The notes under the pieces were generated by a model, which was not told where the DNA came from, searched no databases, and worked only from the letters and a program-made list of their open reading frames with translations. DNA of 64,000 nucleotides, taken from Chromobacterium amazonense. Its GTDB lineage: Bacteria; Pseudomonadota; Gammaproteobacteria; Burkholderiales; Chromobacteriaceae. A program made the position numbers and the translations under genes. Location: the NCBI RefSeq assembly GCF_001855565.1, contig NZ_MKCR01000032.1:186001-250000 (forward strand). The letters run 5' to 3'. Positions 8,951 to 18,140 of the stretch are shown here, piece after piece; positions within the stretch are counted from its first letter, which is position 1; the number at the start of each line of letters is the position of its first letter.

Positions 8951-10657
8951 CTATTTCAGCGGCGAATCTTTGCGCTCGCGGCCGTAGCGTTCGATTTCCT
9001 TGTACGGCACGGTGGTGGATTTTTTCTTCTTCACGTCCACCAGGGTCACGCGGTCGGTGCAGGAGTAGCAGGGGTCGATGCTGGCCACGATCAGCGGCGC
9101 GTCGGACACGGTATTGCCGCGCAGCATGTAGCGCAGCGGCGGCCAGTTGGCGTAGGTGGGCGCGCGGCAGCGCCAGCGGTACAGTTTCTGGTTGTCGCCG
9201 GTCATCGCCCAGTGGATGTCCTCGCCGCGCGGCGCTTCGGCGAAGCCCAGCGCGAACTGGTGCGGCTGGTAGGCGAATCCTTCCAGCAGCACCGGTCCGG
9301 CCGGCAGGTTTTCCAGCGCGTGCTGGATCATGGCCAGCGAGTCGAAGAACTCGCGGGCGCGGATCAACACCCGGCCCAGCACGTCGCAGCTGTTTTCGGT
9401 GTGCACGTCGAAAGGCAGATTGGCGTAAGCGCCGTAGGCGTGGTCGGCGCGGATGTCGCGGGCGAAGCCGCTGGCGCGCAGCAGGGGGCCTACCGGGCTG
9501 AAGTCGCGCGCCACTTTGCGGTCCAGTATGCCCACGCCGCTGGTGCGCTGGCGCAGATTGGGCGTGGACAGCAGCATGTCCACCAGCCGGGTGGTTTCCT
9601 CGCGCAGCTCGGCCACCAGTTTCAGCGTGCGCTGGCGCTCTTCTTTCAGGATGTCGCGGCGCACGCCGCCTATCAGGTTCATGCCGTAAGTCTTGCGCGC
9701 GCCGGTGAGCAGCTCCGCCATGGTCATGGCTTTTTCGCGGACGCGGAAGAATTGCATGAAGCCGGTGTCGAAGCCGACGAAGTGGCTGGCCAGCCCCAGG
9801 TTCAGCAAATGGCTGTGCAGCCGCTCCACCTCCAGGAACACGCTGCGTATCATCTGCGCGCGCGGCGGCACCGCCAGGCCCAGCGCGTTCTCCACCGCGC
9901 TGGCGTAGGCCACGCTGTGGGTGAAGCCGCAGATGCCGCAGACACGGTCGGACAGGAAGGTGACTTCGTCGTAGCCCATGCGTGTTTCGGCCAGCTTTTC
10001 CATGCCGCGGTGCACGTAGAACATGCGGTAGTCGGCGTCGACGATGGTTTCGCCATCCACAAACAGCCTGAAGTGGCCCGGCTCGTCCGAGGTGATGTGC
10101 AGCGGCCCCAGCGGCACGTCGCGGGTGACGCCGGCCGCGTCGTTGACGAAGGTGTAGGTTTCGGTGTCGGTGGTGGGGGCGGGGCGCTGGTTATAGGCCA
10201 TCGCGTCCTTGCGCAGCGGGTAGAGATCGTCCGGCCAGTCGTCCGGCAGCACCAGCCGGCGCTCGTCCGGCAGGCCGACCGGCGTCAGGCCGTACATGTC
10301 GCGCACTTCTCGCTCGCCCCACACCGCGGCCGGCACGCGCGGCGTGACGGAGGGGAACTCGGGCCGCTCCGGGTCGATCAGCGCGCGCACCACCAGCCAG
10401 CACTTGACCGGCCCTTCCATCGACAGCACGTAGTAGACGGCGAAATGGCCGTTCAGCGGCCGCTCGTCGTTGCCGAACAGCACCGACAGCCAGCCTTCGT
10501 TCTGGTAATACAGCCACTCCACCACCTCGGGCAGGCTGGAGAGCTTGACCGTGACCGTCAGTTGATCGGCGGTTTGCCATTCCTCTTCCAGCACCGTGTG
10601 CGGGAAGCGTTGTTTCAGGCCGTCCAGATAGTTGCGGCCCAGTTTGTCGTCATTCAT
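8951..10657 (-). CDS. hyfG: NiFe hydrogenase large subunit with cleavable tail
   Basis: Catalytic subunit (HycE/HyfG) that evolves H2. The 568-residue protein fuses a NuoC-like domain (about 1-170, [14 protein letters not shown]-like region) to a NuoD-like large subunit. The four NiFe ligands are in CGICGF (about 240) and the C-terminal DPCYSC. After DPCYSCTDR comes a 32-residue tail ending RKDSPLK, the same size as the tail HycI removes from E. coli HycE. The predicted cut is Arg-Val here; in E. coli it is Arg-Met. Start ATG 10657 follows GGGAGA. Confidence 0.95.
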   Translation of the reverse strand: MNDDKLGRNYLDGLKQRFPHTVLEEEWQTADQLTVTVKLSSLPEVVEWLYYQNEGWLSVLFGNDERPLNGHFAVYYVLSMEGPVKCWLVVRALIDPERPEFPSVTPRVPAAVWGEREVRDMYGLTPVGLPDERRLVLPDDWPDDLYPLRKDAMAYNQRPAPTTDTETYTFVNDAAGVTRDVPLGPLHITSDEPGHFRLFVDGETIVDADYRMFYVHRGMEKLAETRMGYDEVTFLSDRVCGICGFTHSVAYASAVENALGLAVPPRAQMIRSVFLEVERLHSHLLNLGLASHFVGFDTGFMQFFRVREKAMTMAELLTGARKTYGMNLIGGVRRDILKEERQRTLKLVAELREETTRLVDMLLSTPNLRQRTSGVGILDRKVARDFSPVGPLLRASGFARDIRADHAYGAYANLPFDVHTENSCDVLGRVLIRAREFFDSLAMIQHALENLPAGPVLLEGFAYQPHQFALGFAEAPRGEDIHWAMTGDNQKLYRWRCRAPTYANWPPLRYMLRGNTVSDAPLIVASIDPCYSCTDRVTLVDVKKKKSTTVPYKEIERYGRERKDSPLK

Positions 10658-10673
10658 GTTTTTCTCCCAGGCC

Positions 10674-12191
10674 TCAGCGGATGACTACGGGGTGGTTGGC
10701 GGCGGCCAGCACCAACTGGCTGGCCTCACGAAGCAGGGTTTGCAGACTGTCCGGCATGAACAGGCCTATCGCCAGCATGGCCAGCATCAGCAGGATCAGC
10801 GGCAGCAGTGTCAACCAGCCGGCTTCGCCCGGCTCCACTTCGTCCGGCGCCGGGCCGAACAGCGTGGCCGCCAGCATCCGCGCCAGGCCAGCCAGTACGA
10901 TGGTCAACAGCAGCAGCACGACGATGGTCAGCGCGACATGGCCTTGCTTGAAGCCGGCGGCCACGATCAGGAACTCGCTGTAGAACACGTTGAACGGCGG
11001 GATGCCGCCCAGCGCCAGCGCGCCGGCGCCAAACAGCATGGCCGTCAGCGGCGCGGCGCGCAGCAGGCCCTTCACCGATCCCATGTCCGGCGTGCCGTAT
11101 TTGAGCAGTACATTGCCGGAGCCGCAGAACAGCAGCGCCTTGGCCAGGCTGTGGTTGACGGTGTGGAACAGCGCAGCCATCACCCCCAGCGGGCCGCCCA
11201 GGCCCAGGCCGATGGCGATCAGCCCCATGTTCTCCACGCTGGAATAGGCCAGTAGCCGCTTGATGTGGCGCTGCGACAGGATGAACAGCGCCGCCACCGC
11301 CACCGACATCAAGCCGAAAACCAGCAACAGCGTTTCCGAAAAATCCGGCCCCAGCGCGCCCGAAGCCAGCATGTGGAAGCGGATCACGATCAGCAGCGCG
11401 CAGTTGAGCAGCACCGCCGACAACAGCGCGCTGACCGGGCTGGGCGCCTCGCTGTGCGCGTCCGGCAGCCAGGCGTGCATGGGGAAGAAGCCGGCCTTGG
11501 TGCCGAAGCCGATCAGCACAAAGACAAAAGCGATGCGCGTCAGCGCCGGGTCCAGCTGGTGCGCCACCGTCAGCAGCGTGGTCCATTGCGCCGCGCCGCC
11601 GTGGTCGCCCAGCAGGCTGGCGGCGTTGGAGTAGACCAGCAGCACGCCGTACAGGCCGAAAGCCACGCCCACGGTGCAGATCACCATATACTTCCAGGCA
11701 GCCTCCAGCGAGGAGCGCTGGCCGTAAAAACCCACCAGAAAGGCCGAACCCAGCGTGGTGGCTTCCACCGCCACCCACATCATGATGACGTTGTTGGCGG
11801 TGACGGTCAGAAGCATGGTGAACAAAAACAGCTGGAAGATGGCGTAGAAGCCGGCCAGCCGCTCCGGCCCCACTTCGCCGTGCTGCAGTTCGTGGCGCAT
11901 ATAGCCCACCGCGTACAAACCGGTGGCGAAGCCCAGCACGCCTATCAGCGCCAGAAACAAGGCGCCCAGCGCGTCCACTCGCAGCCAGCCGTCCAGCGCC
12001 TCCAGCGGACCGCCGCTTACCACCTCGGCGCAAGCGGCCAGCGACAGCGCCAGCAGCAGCGACACGCTGGCCAGGTGCAGCGTGGACGCCAGCCACGCGC
12101 AGGCCTCGCCGGCCAGACGGCTGCCCGCGCACAGGGCGGAGGCGGCGAGCGGAATCGACAACAGAAAAACCAGCCAATGCGTAGCAGTCAT
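10674..12191 (-). CDS. hyfF: Hydrogenase-4 membrane subunit F, antiporter-like
   Basis: A 505-residue polytopic membrane protein of the proton-translocating antiporter family (NuoL/M/N, Mrp), probably part of a proton pump arm. Visible family features are VAVEATTLGSAFLVGF, the Lys in GTKAGFFPMHAWLPDAHSEA, LSQRHIKRLLAYSSVENMG and ALGGIPPFNVFYSEF. About 14 hydrophobic segments are apparent. HyfF is not part of the five-membrane/peripheral Hyc enzyme, so its presence marks this as a hydrogenase-4 (hyf) type complex. It lies 16 bp from hyfG. Confidence 0.93.
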   Translation of the reverse strand: MTATHWLVFLLSIPLAASALCAGSRLAGEACAWLASTLHLASVSLLLALSLAACAEVVSGGPLEALDGWLRVDALGALFLALIGVLGFATGLYAVGYMRHELQHGEVGPERLAGFYAIFQLFLFTMLLTVTANNVIMMWVAVEATTLGSAFLVGFYGQRSSLEAAWKYMVICTVGVAFGLYGVLLVYSNAASLLGDHGGAAQWTTLLTVAHQLDPALTRIAFVFVLIGFGTKAGFFPMHAWLPDAHSEAPSPVSALLSAVLLNCALLIVIRFHMLASGALGPDFSETLLLVFGLMSVAVAALFILSQRHIKRLLAYSSVENMGLIAIGLGLGGPLGVMAALFHTVNHSLAKALLFCGSGNVLLKYGTPDMGSVKGLLRAAPLTAMLFGAGALALGGIPPFNVFYSEFLIVAAGFKQGHVALTIVVLLLLTIVLAGLARMLAATLFGPAPDEVEPGEAGWLTLLPLILLMLAMLAIGLFMPDSLQTLLREASQLVLAAANHPVVIR

Positions 12192-12195
12192 GGCC

Positions 12196-12846
12196 TCAAC
12201 CCTTCAAAGCGGTCAGTTGCCGCACGTCCAGCGTTTGCAGCGTGCGATGAATGCGGCGCGCCAGCAGCGCCATGATCAGCACCGCGCACACCGCGTCGGT
12301 GGCGATGCCTATCTCCACCACTTCCGGCGCCTTGCCGGCCATCAAGGCCAGCGTCAGGTGGGCACCGTTCTCCATCAGGTAGTAGCCGAAAATCTGCTTG
12401 AGGATGTTGCGCGAAGTGACGATGCAGGCCAGGCCCAGCAGGAAGTGGCCCAGCGACACCGCCAAAGCCGGCTTCAACTGGACCACCACCGCCAGCCGCA
12501 CGGCGTCCACCGCATACCAGCTGACCAGCACGATCAGCGCCGCTAGCACGGCCATCCAGGCCGGGCCGAGCAGACCGGTCAGTTCGGGATCATCCGGCAG
12601 CGGGCCCAGCAGCTTGATCAGGATCAGCGGCGCCAGCACCACCTTGGTGACGAAGGCCGAGGCCGCCCATAGCGTCAGCTCGTGCGAGCCCTGGGTGATG
12701 GCCAGCGCCAGGAATACGCCCACCAGCGTCAGCGATTGCAAAACATAGAACCAGGCGGCCGTCGCCACGCGATTGGCGCAAATCACCAGTAGCGAAGTGA
12801 CGATGAGCAGCCCGGCCAGATTGTTGACGATCAGCATGCCGTCCAT
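12196..12846 (-). CDS. hyfE: Hydrogenase-4 membrane subunit E, NuoK-like
   Basis: A 216-residue membrane protein of the HyfE family, related to NuoK/MrpC. About six hydrophobic helices are visible. A conserved acidic residue in a helix (GYYLMENGAHLTLALM) matches the NuoK-type Glu implicated in proton transfer. It sits 4 bp upstream of hyfF and 10 bp after hyfD, in the usual hyf order. Confidence 0.9.
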   Translation of the reverse strand: MDGMLIVNNLAGLLIVTSLLVICANRVATAAWFYVLQSLTLVGVFLALAITQGSHELTLWAASAFVTKVVLAPLILIKLLGPLPDDPELTGLLGPAWMAVLAALIVLVSWYAVDAVRLAVVVQLKPALAVSLGHFLLGLACIVTSRNILKQIFGYYLMENGAHLTLALMAGKAPEVVEIGIATDAVCAVLIMALLARRIHRTLQTLDVRQLTALKG

Positions 12847-12856
12847 CTGCGTCTCC

Positions 12857-14296
12857 TTATGCCAGCCACGCCGCGGCGATGAAGCTGGAAGCCAGGCTCA
12901 TCGCCAGCAGCGCGGCCAGCACGGTTTTCATTTGCCAAGGCAGCGGCTGCGCCGCGGCCACCACGGGGGACGGTTCGCCCGGCGCCGTCTTGCCGAACCA
13001 GCGCAGGAACCAGGCGAAGCTGGCCACCGATTCCGCCATCGCCAGCAGCATCAGCGGCAGCAGCCACGGTTCGCTGGCCGACAATTGGAAGCCGGCGGCG
13101 AAGATGGCGAATTTGCTGAAGAAACCGTTGAACGGCGGCACGCCGGTAATGGCCAGCGCGGCCACGCAGAAGCTCACGCCCAAGAGCGGCGCGCCGCGCA
13201 ACAGGCCGCGCAAGGAAGGCAGCAGCCGCGTGCCGCAGCTGTAGCTGAGCGCGCCGGCCACCAGGAAGAACAGGCTCTTGGCGAAGGCGTGGTTGAAAAT
13301 GTGGGCGACGGCGCCGTTGAAGGCCAGGCGCGAGCCGAAGACCGACAGCGACAGCGCCAGGAAGATGTAAGACAGCTGGGTGATGGTGGAGTAGGCCAAC
13401 AGCCGCTTCATGTCTTTTTGCGGCAGATACATCCAGAAGCCGTACAGCAGCGTGACGGTGGCCATCACCGCGCCCACCCAGCCCACCAGATGCGGCACGT
13501 TGCCGGCGGCGTCCAGCGCGCGGGCGAAGATGTAGACGCCCACCTTCACCATCGACGCCGCGTGCAGATAGGCGGAAACCGGCGTCGGCGCTTCCATCGC
13601 GTCCGGCAGCCACATGTGCAGCGGCAGCTGAGCCGATTTGCCCCAAGCCGCCCACAGCACGCCCAGCAGCACCACGATCTTGGCGGAGTCCGGCAGCGTG
13701 GCGATGGCGGACAGGCTGAAGCTGCCGCTTTGGGCGAACAGCCAGCCGGCGGCCAGGTACAGGCCCAGCGAGCCGATATGGGTGATCAGCAGCGCCTTCA
13801 ATGCCGATTGCAGCGCCTTGGGCTTCTGGTAATAGCCAATCAGCCCCCAGGAGCAGGCGCCGGTGATCTCGAAGCACACCAACTGGCCCAAGAGCGTGGA
13901 CGACAGCACCAGGCCAGCCATCGCGCCGATGAACACCAATAGGTAGGCGTAATAGCGCGGCGCGGCGGCGTGCGGGTGCTCGCGGTTGGCCGGCGTCATG
14001 TAGGCGGTGGAGTAGAGCGCTACCAAGAAGCCCAAGCCCACCACGGCCATGCCTATCAGCGTGCTGAGCCGGTCCACGGTGAGGCCCAAGAGCTCGATGC
14101 CGGCTAAGCTCAGCAGCGGGTAATGGGCGGCGACGGCGCCGCCTGCCTGGAAGTCGGCCGCCAGCCAGATGGCGCCTGCCGTGGCCGCGAGCGCGAACAG
14201 CGGCGCCAGCGCGCGGCCGGCTTCGCGCGGACTGGCCAATACCAGGGCCGCGCCGAGGAAAGGCAGCAGGATGGTCGCCAGAGCGAGGTGTTCCAT
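12857..14296 (-). CDS. hyfD: Hydrogenase-4 membrane subunit D, antiporter-like
   Basis: A 479-residue antiporter-like subunit (HyfD; NuoL/M/N family). Seen motifs: CFEITGACSWGLIGYY with the helix-5 Glu, WGKSAQLPLHMWLPDAMEAP with the helix Lys, HAASMVKVGVYIFAR, QKDMKRLLAYSTITQLSYI and ITGVPPFNGFFSKF. Fourteen or so hydrophobic helices can be drawn. It is the second of three antiporter-like subunits (B, D, F) in the operon, which suggests several proton channels in the membrane arm. Confidence 0.93.
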   Translation of the reverse strand: MEHLALATILLPFLGAALVLASPREAGRALAPLFALAATAGAIWLAADFQAGGAVAAHYPLLSLAGIELLGLTVDRLSTLIGMAVVGLGFLVALYSTAYMTPANREHPHAAAPRYYAYLLVFIGAMAGLVLSSTLLGQLVCFEITGACSWGLIGYYQKPKALQSALKALLITHIGSLGLYLAAGWLFAQSGSFSLSAIATLPDSAKIVVLLGVLWAAWGKSAQLPLHMWLPDAMEAPTPVSAYLHAASMVKVGVYIFARALDAAGNVPHLVGWVGAVMATVTLLYGFWMYLPQKDMKRLLAYSTITQLSYIFLALSLSVFGSRLAFNGAVAHIFNHAFAKSLFFLVAGALSYSCGTRLLPSLRGLLRGAPLLGVSFCVAALAITGVPPFNGFFSKFAIFAAGFQLSASEPWLLPLMLLAMAESVASFAWFLRWFGKTAPGEPSPVVAAAQPLPWQMKTVLAALLAMSLASSFIAAAWLA

Positions 14297-14305
14297 GAAT
14301 GCTCC

Positions 14306-15244
14306 TTAAAGACCGGTGAGATAAAAAACAAAGGACAGCGCGGCCAGGCCGAAGCCCACCCAGGTGACGCGCGCAGTCAACAGGAAACGTCCGCGCGCCA
14401 TGCTGTTCTCGATGAGGGAAGCGACGACGAACACCGCCAGCAGCTTGAGCGGCAGCCAGCCCGCGGCGGCCAGCAGCGCCCCCGGCGCCAGGCTGTCCGC
14501 CGCGCCCAGCGGCAGGAACACGCCCAGCATGAACTGCGCCAGCACCACCTTCTTCAGCGCCAGACCCAGCTTGAGCAGCGCCAGCGAGGGGCCGGAGTAC
14601 TCGGTCAGCGGGCCTTCCTGCAACTCCTGCTCGGCCTCGGCCAAGTCGAACGGCAGCTTGCCCATCTCGATGAATACGGCGAAGGCGAAGGCCGCCAGCG
14701 CCAGGCCGATGGCGGCCGGCGACTGCAGATAGCTGCCGGACATGCCGGTGGCGATGGCGCCCAGATTGGTGCTGCCCTCGATCAAGGCCACCACCAATAG
14801 CGAGAGCATCATGGTCGGCTCCACCAGAATGCCCAGCGTCAGCTCGCGGCCGGCGCCGATGCCGGCGAACGCGCTGCCGGAATCAATGCCGGACAGCGAG
14901 AAGAAAAAGCGCGCCAGGCCAAATAGATAGACGAAGGTGATGAGGTCGGCCAGCGCGCCGGCCGGCGAGTGGCGGGTGAGCGCGGGCAGCGCCATCGCCA
15001 GCATCAGCATGGCGGACAGCTGCACCGCCGGCGCCAGGCGAAAGGCGAGGCCGGCCTGGCCCGGCGCCACGTCCTGGCGGCGGAACAGCTTGAAAATGTC
15101 GCGGTAGTCCTGCAGCACGCCGGGTCCGCGCCGCGAGTGCATGCGGGCGCGTATCATCCGTGACACGCCGGTGAACAGCGGGGAGAGCGCCAGCAGCAGC
15201 GCGGCCTGGGCGACGGCTAGCGGAATCGATTGCAATGGGGACAT
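14306..15244 (-). CDS. hyfC: Hydrogenase-4 membrane anchor subunit C, NuoH-like
   Basis: A 312-residue membrane protein of the HycD/HyfC family, homologous to NuoH, that anchors the hydrogenase module to the membrane arm. Visible family segments are RMHSRRGPGVLQDYRDIFKL and the cytosolic loop FDLAEAEQELQEGPLTEYSG with the conserved Glu cluster. Eight hydrophobic helices are apparent. It lies 9 bp from hyfD and 10 bp from hyfB in the same orientation. Confidence 0.94.
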   Translation of the reverse strand: MSPLQSIPLAVAQAALLLALSPLFTGVSRMIRARMHSRRGPGVLQDYRDIFKLFRRQDVAPGQAGLAFRLAPAVQLSAMLMLAMALPALTRHSPAGALADLITFVYLFGLARFFFSLSGIDSGSAFAGIGAGRELTLGILVEPTMMLSLLVVALIEGSTNLGAIATGMSGSYLQSPAAIGLALAAFAFAVFIEMGKLPFDLAEAEQELQEGPLTEYSGPSLALLKLGLALKKVVLAQFMLGVFLPLGAADSLAPGALLAAAGWLPLKLLAVFVVASLIENSMARGRFLLTARVTWVGFGLAALSFVFYLTGL

Positions 15245-15254
15245 GGTTCTCCTC

Positions 15255-17276
15255 CTAGCGCGCGGCGATCAGCAATAGCGCCAGCAGTGCGATCACCACG
15301 TACAGGCAGTACAGGCGGAAGTCGCCGTGCTGCAGCCAGCGGATGCGGGCCGCCAGCCTATCCACCCATTGGGCGATGGGCAGCGTCAGCGTCCTATCCC
15401 ATATCGGCTCGGCGCGCGTCGCTCCGGCTATGGTTTTCTCCAGCGCGGCGTCCAGCTTGGCGGCCGGGAACAGCTGGCCGCGCAGGCGGTACAGCGGGGC
15501 GAACATATGCGTCACCGGCTGGCTCAGGCCTTGCGGGCCGACCGCCATCGATGCCTCCTGCGCATAGCCGCAGGCCCAGGCGTCGCCCTGCTGGCGGCGG
15601 GCCAGCCGCGCGCCGCGCAGGATGGACAGGGCCAGCAGCACGCACAAGGGCAGCGAGACCAGAAGCAGCGCCAGGATCGGCATGGACACCATGGTTTGAG
15701 CGTGCAGGCCGGGGTGGATGGACAGGCCTTCCGTCACCGATTGCGGCGCGGCGTGCGTCAGCGACGCCGCCACATTGGCCATCAGCGGCGATACCGCGCT
15801 CGCCCCTACACCCAGCAGCAACAGAGCCAGCGCGGCCAGCAGCATGGCCGCGCGCATGGGCAACGGCGCCTCGGTCGCCTCCGCCGCATGGCGGCTGCGC
15901 GGCGCGCCGGAGAAGCACATGCCGTAAGCCTTGACGAAGGCCATGGCTGCCAGCGCGCCGGTCAAGGCCAGCATCACCATGGCCAGCGGGCCGGTCAGGC
16001 GCAGCGCGAAGCCGGCGTCCTGGCTGACGGCGAACAGCGCCTGGTAAGTGAACCACTCCGACACAAAACCGTTGAACGGCGGCAGCGCGCAGATGGCCAG
16101 GCTGCCGGCGAGGAAGCTCAACGCCGTCCACGGCATGCGCGCGGCCAGGCCGCCCAGCTGCTCCATGTCCTTGCTGTGGGCGCGGTAGAGGATGGAGCCC
16201 GCGCCCATGAACAGCAGGCCCTTGAATAGCGCGTGATTGAGCAGGTGATAGCCGGCGGCGACAAAGCCCAGCGCCGCCAGCAAGGGCTGATGCGCGGCCA
16301 TGCCCAGCATGCCGGCGCCCACCCCCAACAGAATGATGCCCACGTTTTCCACGGTGGAGTAGGCGAGCAGGCGCTTCAAGTCTTGCTCGGCCAGCGCGTA
16401 CAACACGCCCAGCACGGCGGACACCCCGCCTATGGCCAGCACCAACAGGCCCCACCAGGCGGTGTGCGCGCCCAGGATGTCCACGCCCACCTTGATGATG
16501 CCGAACACGCCTATCTTCACCATCACCCCGGACATCAGGGCCGAGGCGTGCGAGGGCGCGGCCGGGTGGGCGCGCGGCAACCAGCCGTGCAGCGGCACCA
16601 TGCCTGCCTTGGCGCCGAAGCCGAACAGGGCCAGCAGGAACACGACGGAGGCGAGCGGGCCGTCCAGCCCCAAGGCGCGGAAGCTGTCAAAGTCCAGGCT
16701 GCCGCTTTGCGCGTACAGGAGGAAAAAGGCGATCAGGATCAGCACCGATCCGGCGTGGGCGATCAGGAAGTACAGGAAGCCCGCGCCGACGGCATCCTCG
16801 TCCTGCTCGAAAATCACCAGGAAATACGACGCCAGCGACATCGCCTCGAACAGGATCAAAAAGTAAAACGCGTTGTCCATCGCTACCAGCGCCGTCATCG
16901 AGGCGATGAAGACATTGGCGAAGAAGCCCATCGCGCCTACGCCGCGTCCGCGGTATTCCCGCACATACGACCAGCCATACAGCGAGGCGAGCAGCGTCAG
17001 CGCGGAAATGGCCAGCAGCAGCAGCGCGGCCAGCGGGTCCAGCCGCACGACGAAATGGGCGAATTCAAACGGTCCGTTCATCAGAAAGCGTTCTACCGTC
17101 CCGCTTTGCAATACCGGCAGCGAAGCGGCCAGGCCGCAGGCCGCGCCGGCCATGCCGAAGACGGACGACGTGCCGATGGCCAGGTTTTCCAAACGGGCCA
17201 GCAGCAGGCTCAGCAGCGCGCCCGCGCCATACAGGCAGACGGCCAACAACAGCCATTGCAGGGGAGCGAGGCTCAT
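15255..17276 (-). CDS. hyfB: Hydrogenase-4 membrane subunit B, antiporter-like
   Basis: A 673-residue antiporter-like subunit (HycC/HyfB), the largest membrane subunit. The start at 17276 (MSLAPLQWLLL) overlaps the hyfA stop in ATGA. Family features are FEAMSLASYFLVIFE, GFGAKAGMVPLHGWLPRAHP, ALAEQDLKRLLAYSTVENVG and ALPPFNGFVSEWF. A C-terminal extension after about residue 480 includes an amphipathic stretch and a final membrane helix (LYVVIALLALLLIA). The length is close to that of E. coli HyfB (about 670). Confidence 0.94.
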   Translation of the reverse strand: MSLAPLQWLLLAVCLYGAGALLSLLLARLENLAIGTSSVFGMAGAACGLAASLPVLQSGTVERFLMNGPFEFAHFVVRLDPLAALLLLAISALTLLASLYGWSYVREYRGRGVGAMGFFANVFIASMTALVAMDNAFYFLILFEAMSLASYFLVIFEQDEDAVGAGFLYFLIAHAGSVLILIAFFLLYAQSGSLDFDSFRALGLDGPLASVVFLLALFGFGAKAGMVPLHGWLPRAHPAAPSHASALMSGVMVKIGVFGIIKVGVDILGAHTAWWGLLVLAIGGVSAVLGVLYALAEQDLKRLLAYSTVENVGIILLGVGAGMLGMAAHQPLLAALGFVAAGYHLLNHALFKGLLFMGAGSILYRAHSKDMEQLGGLAARMPWTALSFLAGSLAICALPPFNGFVSEWFTYQALFAVSQDAGFALRLTGPLAMVMLALTGALAAMAFVKAYGMCFSGAPRSRHAAEATEAPLPMRAAMLLAALALLLLGVGASAVSPLMANVAASLTHAAPQSVTEGLSIHPGLHAQTMVSMPILALLLVSLPLCVLLALSILRGARLARRQQGDAWACGYAQEASMAVGPQGLSQPVTHMFAPLYRLRGQLFPAAKLDAALEKTIAGATRAEPIWDRTLTLPIAQWVDRLAARIRWLQHGDFRLYCLYVVIALLALLLIAAR

Positions 17277-17893
17277 GATCTTTCCTCCGGCAGGCTCAGG
17301 TCCGCGCCCAGCGCGAACAGCGCCGCCTGGCGGCGGGCGTCGGCGGCGCGCGCGAGCGCATCGTTGTCTTCCAGCCGCAGCGCCTGCGTCGGGCATACCT
17401 TCAGGCATTCGGGTCCATCGGCCAGACCCTGGCACAGGTCGCACTTGACGGCGATGGCCTTCACGCCGGGCTCCCAGGCCAAGAGCGGAGACAGCATGGC
17501 GTTGCTGTCATGCGGCGCGGCGGCCGGTTCGGTTTCCGCCAGCGGCGGCTGCCAGGCCGGGCTGACGGCGGCCACCCCGCTGCAGGTCGTGCCGGCCAGT
17601 TGAATGGCGCCGAAAGGACAGGCGATGGCGCATAGCTTGCAGCCTATGCACAGCGTTTCATTGAGATCGACGGAACGGCCGGACAGCGAGATCGCCGCCA
17701 CCGGACAGACGCGCGCGCAAGGCGCGTCGTCGCAATGGCGACACAGCACCGGCGCGGTGACGGCGGCCGTGCGCGTGACGGCCAGCCGTGGATGCGCCTG
17801 AAGGCCGGCCGCGCGGTGCAGCGCGGAACAGGCGGCCATGCAGGTGTTGCACCCATTGCAAAGCTCGGGCTCTGCAATGACGAAGCGGTTCAT
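17273..17893 (-). CDS. hyfA: Formate hydrogenlyase ferredoxin subunit
   Basis: Four-cluster ferredoxin (HycB/HyfA) that carries electrons from formate dehydrogenase H to the hydrogenase. In 206 residues the cysteine motifs are CNGCNTCMAACS (12-23), CRHCDDAPCARVCP, CIGCKLCAIACP and CDLCQ...CLKVCP. The stretch between the third and fourth motif is longer than in HydN. It is the first gene of the hyf operon; its ATG follows GGGGGA and the sigma-54 promoter at 17941-17955. Confidence 0.93.
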   Translation of the reverse strand: MNRFVIAEPELCNGCNTCMAACSALHRAAGLQAHPRLAVTRTAAVTAPVLCRHCDDAPCARVCPVAAISLSGRSVDLNETLCIGCKLCAIACPFGAIQLAGTTCSGVAAVSPAWQPPLAETEPAAAPHDSNAMLSPLLAWEPGVKAIAVKCDLCQGLADGPECLKVCPTQALRLEDNDALARAADARRQAALFALGADLSLPEERS

Positions 17894-17940
17894 GATTCCC
17901 CCAAGTGAAGCCAGGCGGGGCCCGGAATGGCTTTACTTAT

Positions 17941-17955
17941 GCAGGAGGCGTGCCA
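17941..17955 (-). promoter_or_regulatory. Sigma-54 (-24/-12) promoter of the hyf operon
   Basis: On the minus strand TGGCACGCCTCCTGC has GG and GC exactly 12 bases apart and matches the consensus TGGCACG-N4-TTGC at all but one position. Transcription should start near 17929, about 35 bases before the hyfA ATG. The FhlA-type activator gene at the end of the operon and the palindrome at 18053-18068 support this. Confidence 0.88.
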
Positions 17956-18052
17956 GATTGAGCTTTCGATTGAATCTGTTTGTTTTCAGTGATTTGTCTG
18001 CGTGTCGACATCGGGTGTTCAGTGTCGATGCGGTGTCGGAGGGGAGGCATCG

Positions 18053-18068
18053 TCGTCAGAAGTGACGA
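18053..18068. promoter_or_regulatory. Proposed FhlA upstream activating site, hyf copy
   Basis: TCGTCA-GAAG-TGACGA is a perfect 6+6 palindrome about 100 bp upstream of the hyf -24/-12 promoter. The same arms and spacing occur at 25349-25364 upstream of hydN-fdhF, and similarity extends on one side (GATGCC). The position is right for a sigma-54 enhancer. Its assignment to FhlA is inference; the sequence differs from the E. coli FhlA site as I recall it. Confidence 0.65.
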
Positions 18069-18100
18069 GGTTGGGGTGGGGCGATGAGAGAGACGATTGC

Positions 18101-18130
18101 GCGGGCAAGGCCTGCGGCCTGCCCGCCCTA
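18101..18130 (+). repeat. REP-like palindrome 1
   Basis: GCGGGCAAGGCC-TGC-GGCCTGCCCGC followed by CCTA. It is a near-perfect hairpin, in the same orientation as the copy at 19301 and inverted relative to the one at 18651. It lies just beyond the 3' end of the DUF6650 pseudogene, so the pseudogene sits between REP copies 1 and 2. Confidence 0.8.
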
Positions 18131-18140
18131 CCCGGTGATG

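Noticed and set aside
9212-10684. Long open frame on the plus strand opposite hyfG (490 codons), and similar long antisense frames opposite other GC-rich genes
   Set aside because: They are shadows of GC-rich coding DNA; their translations are rich in Gln, His, Arg and Ala without family motifs, and the opposite strand holds a clear hyf gene.
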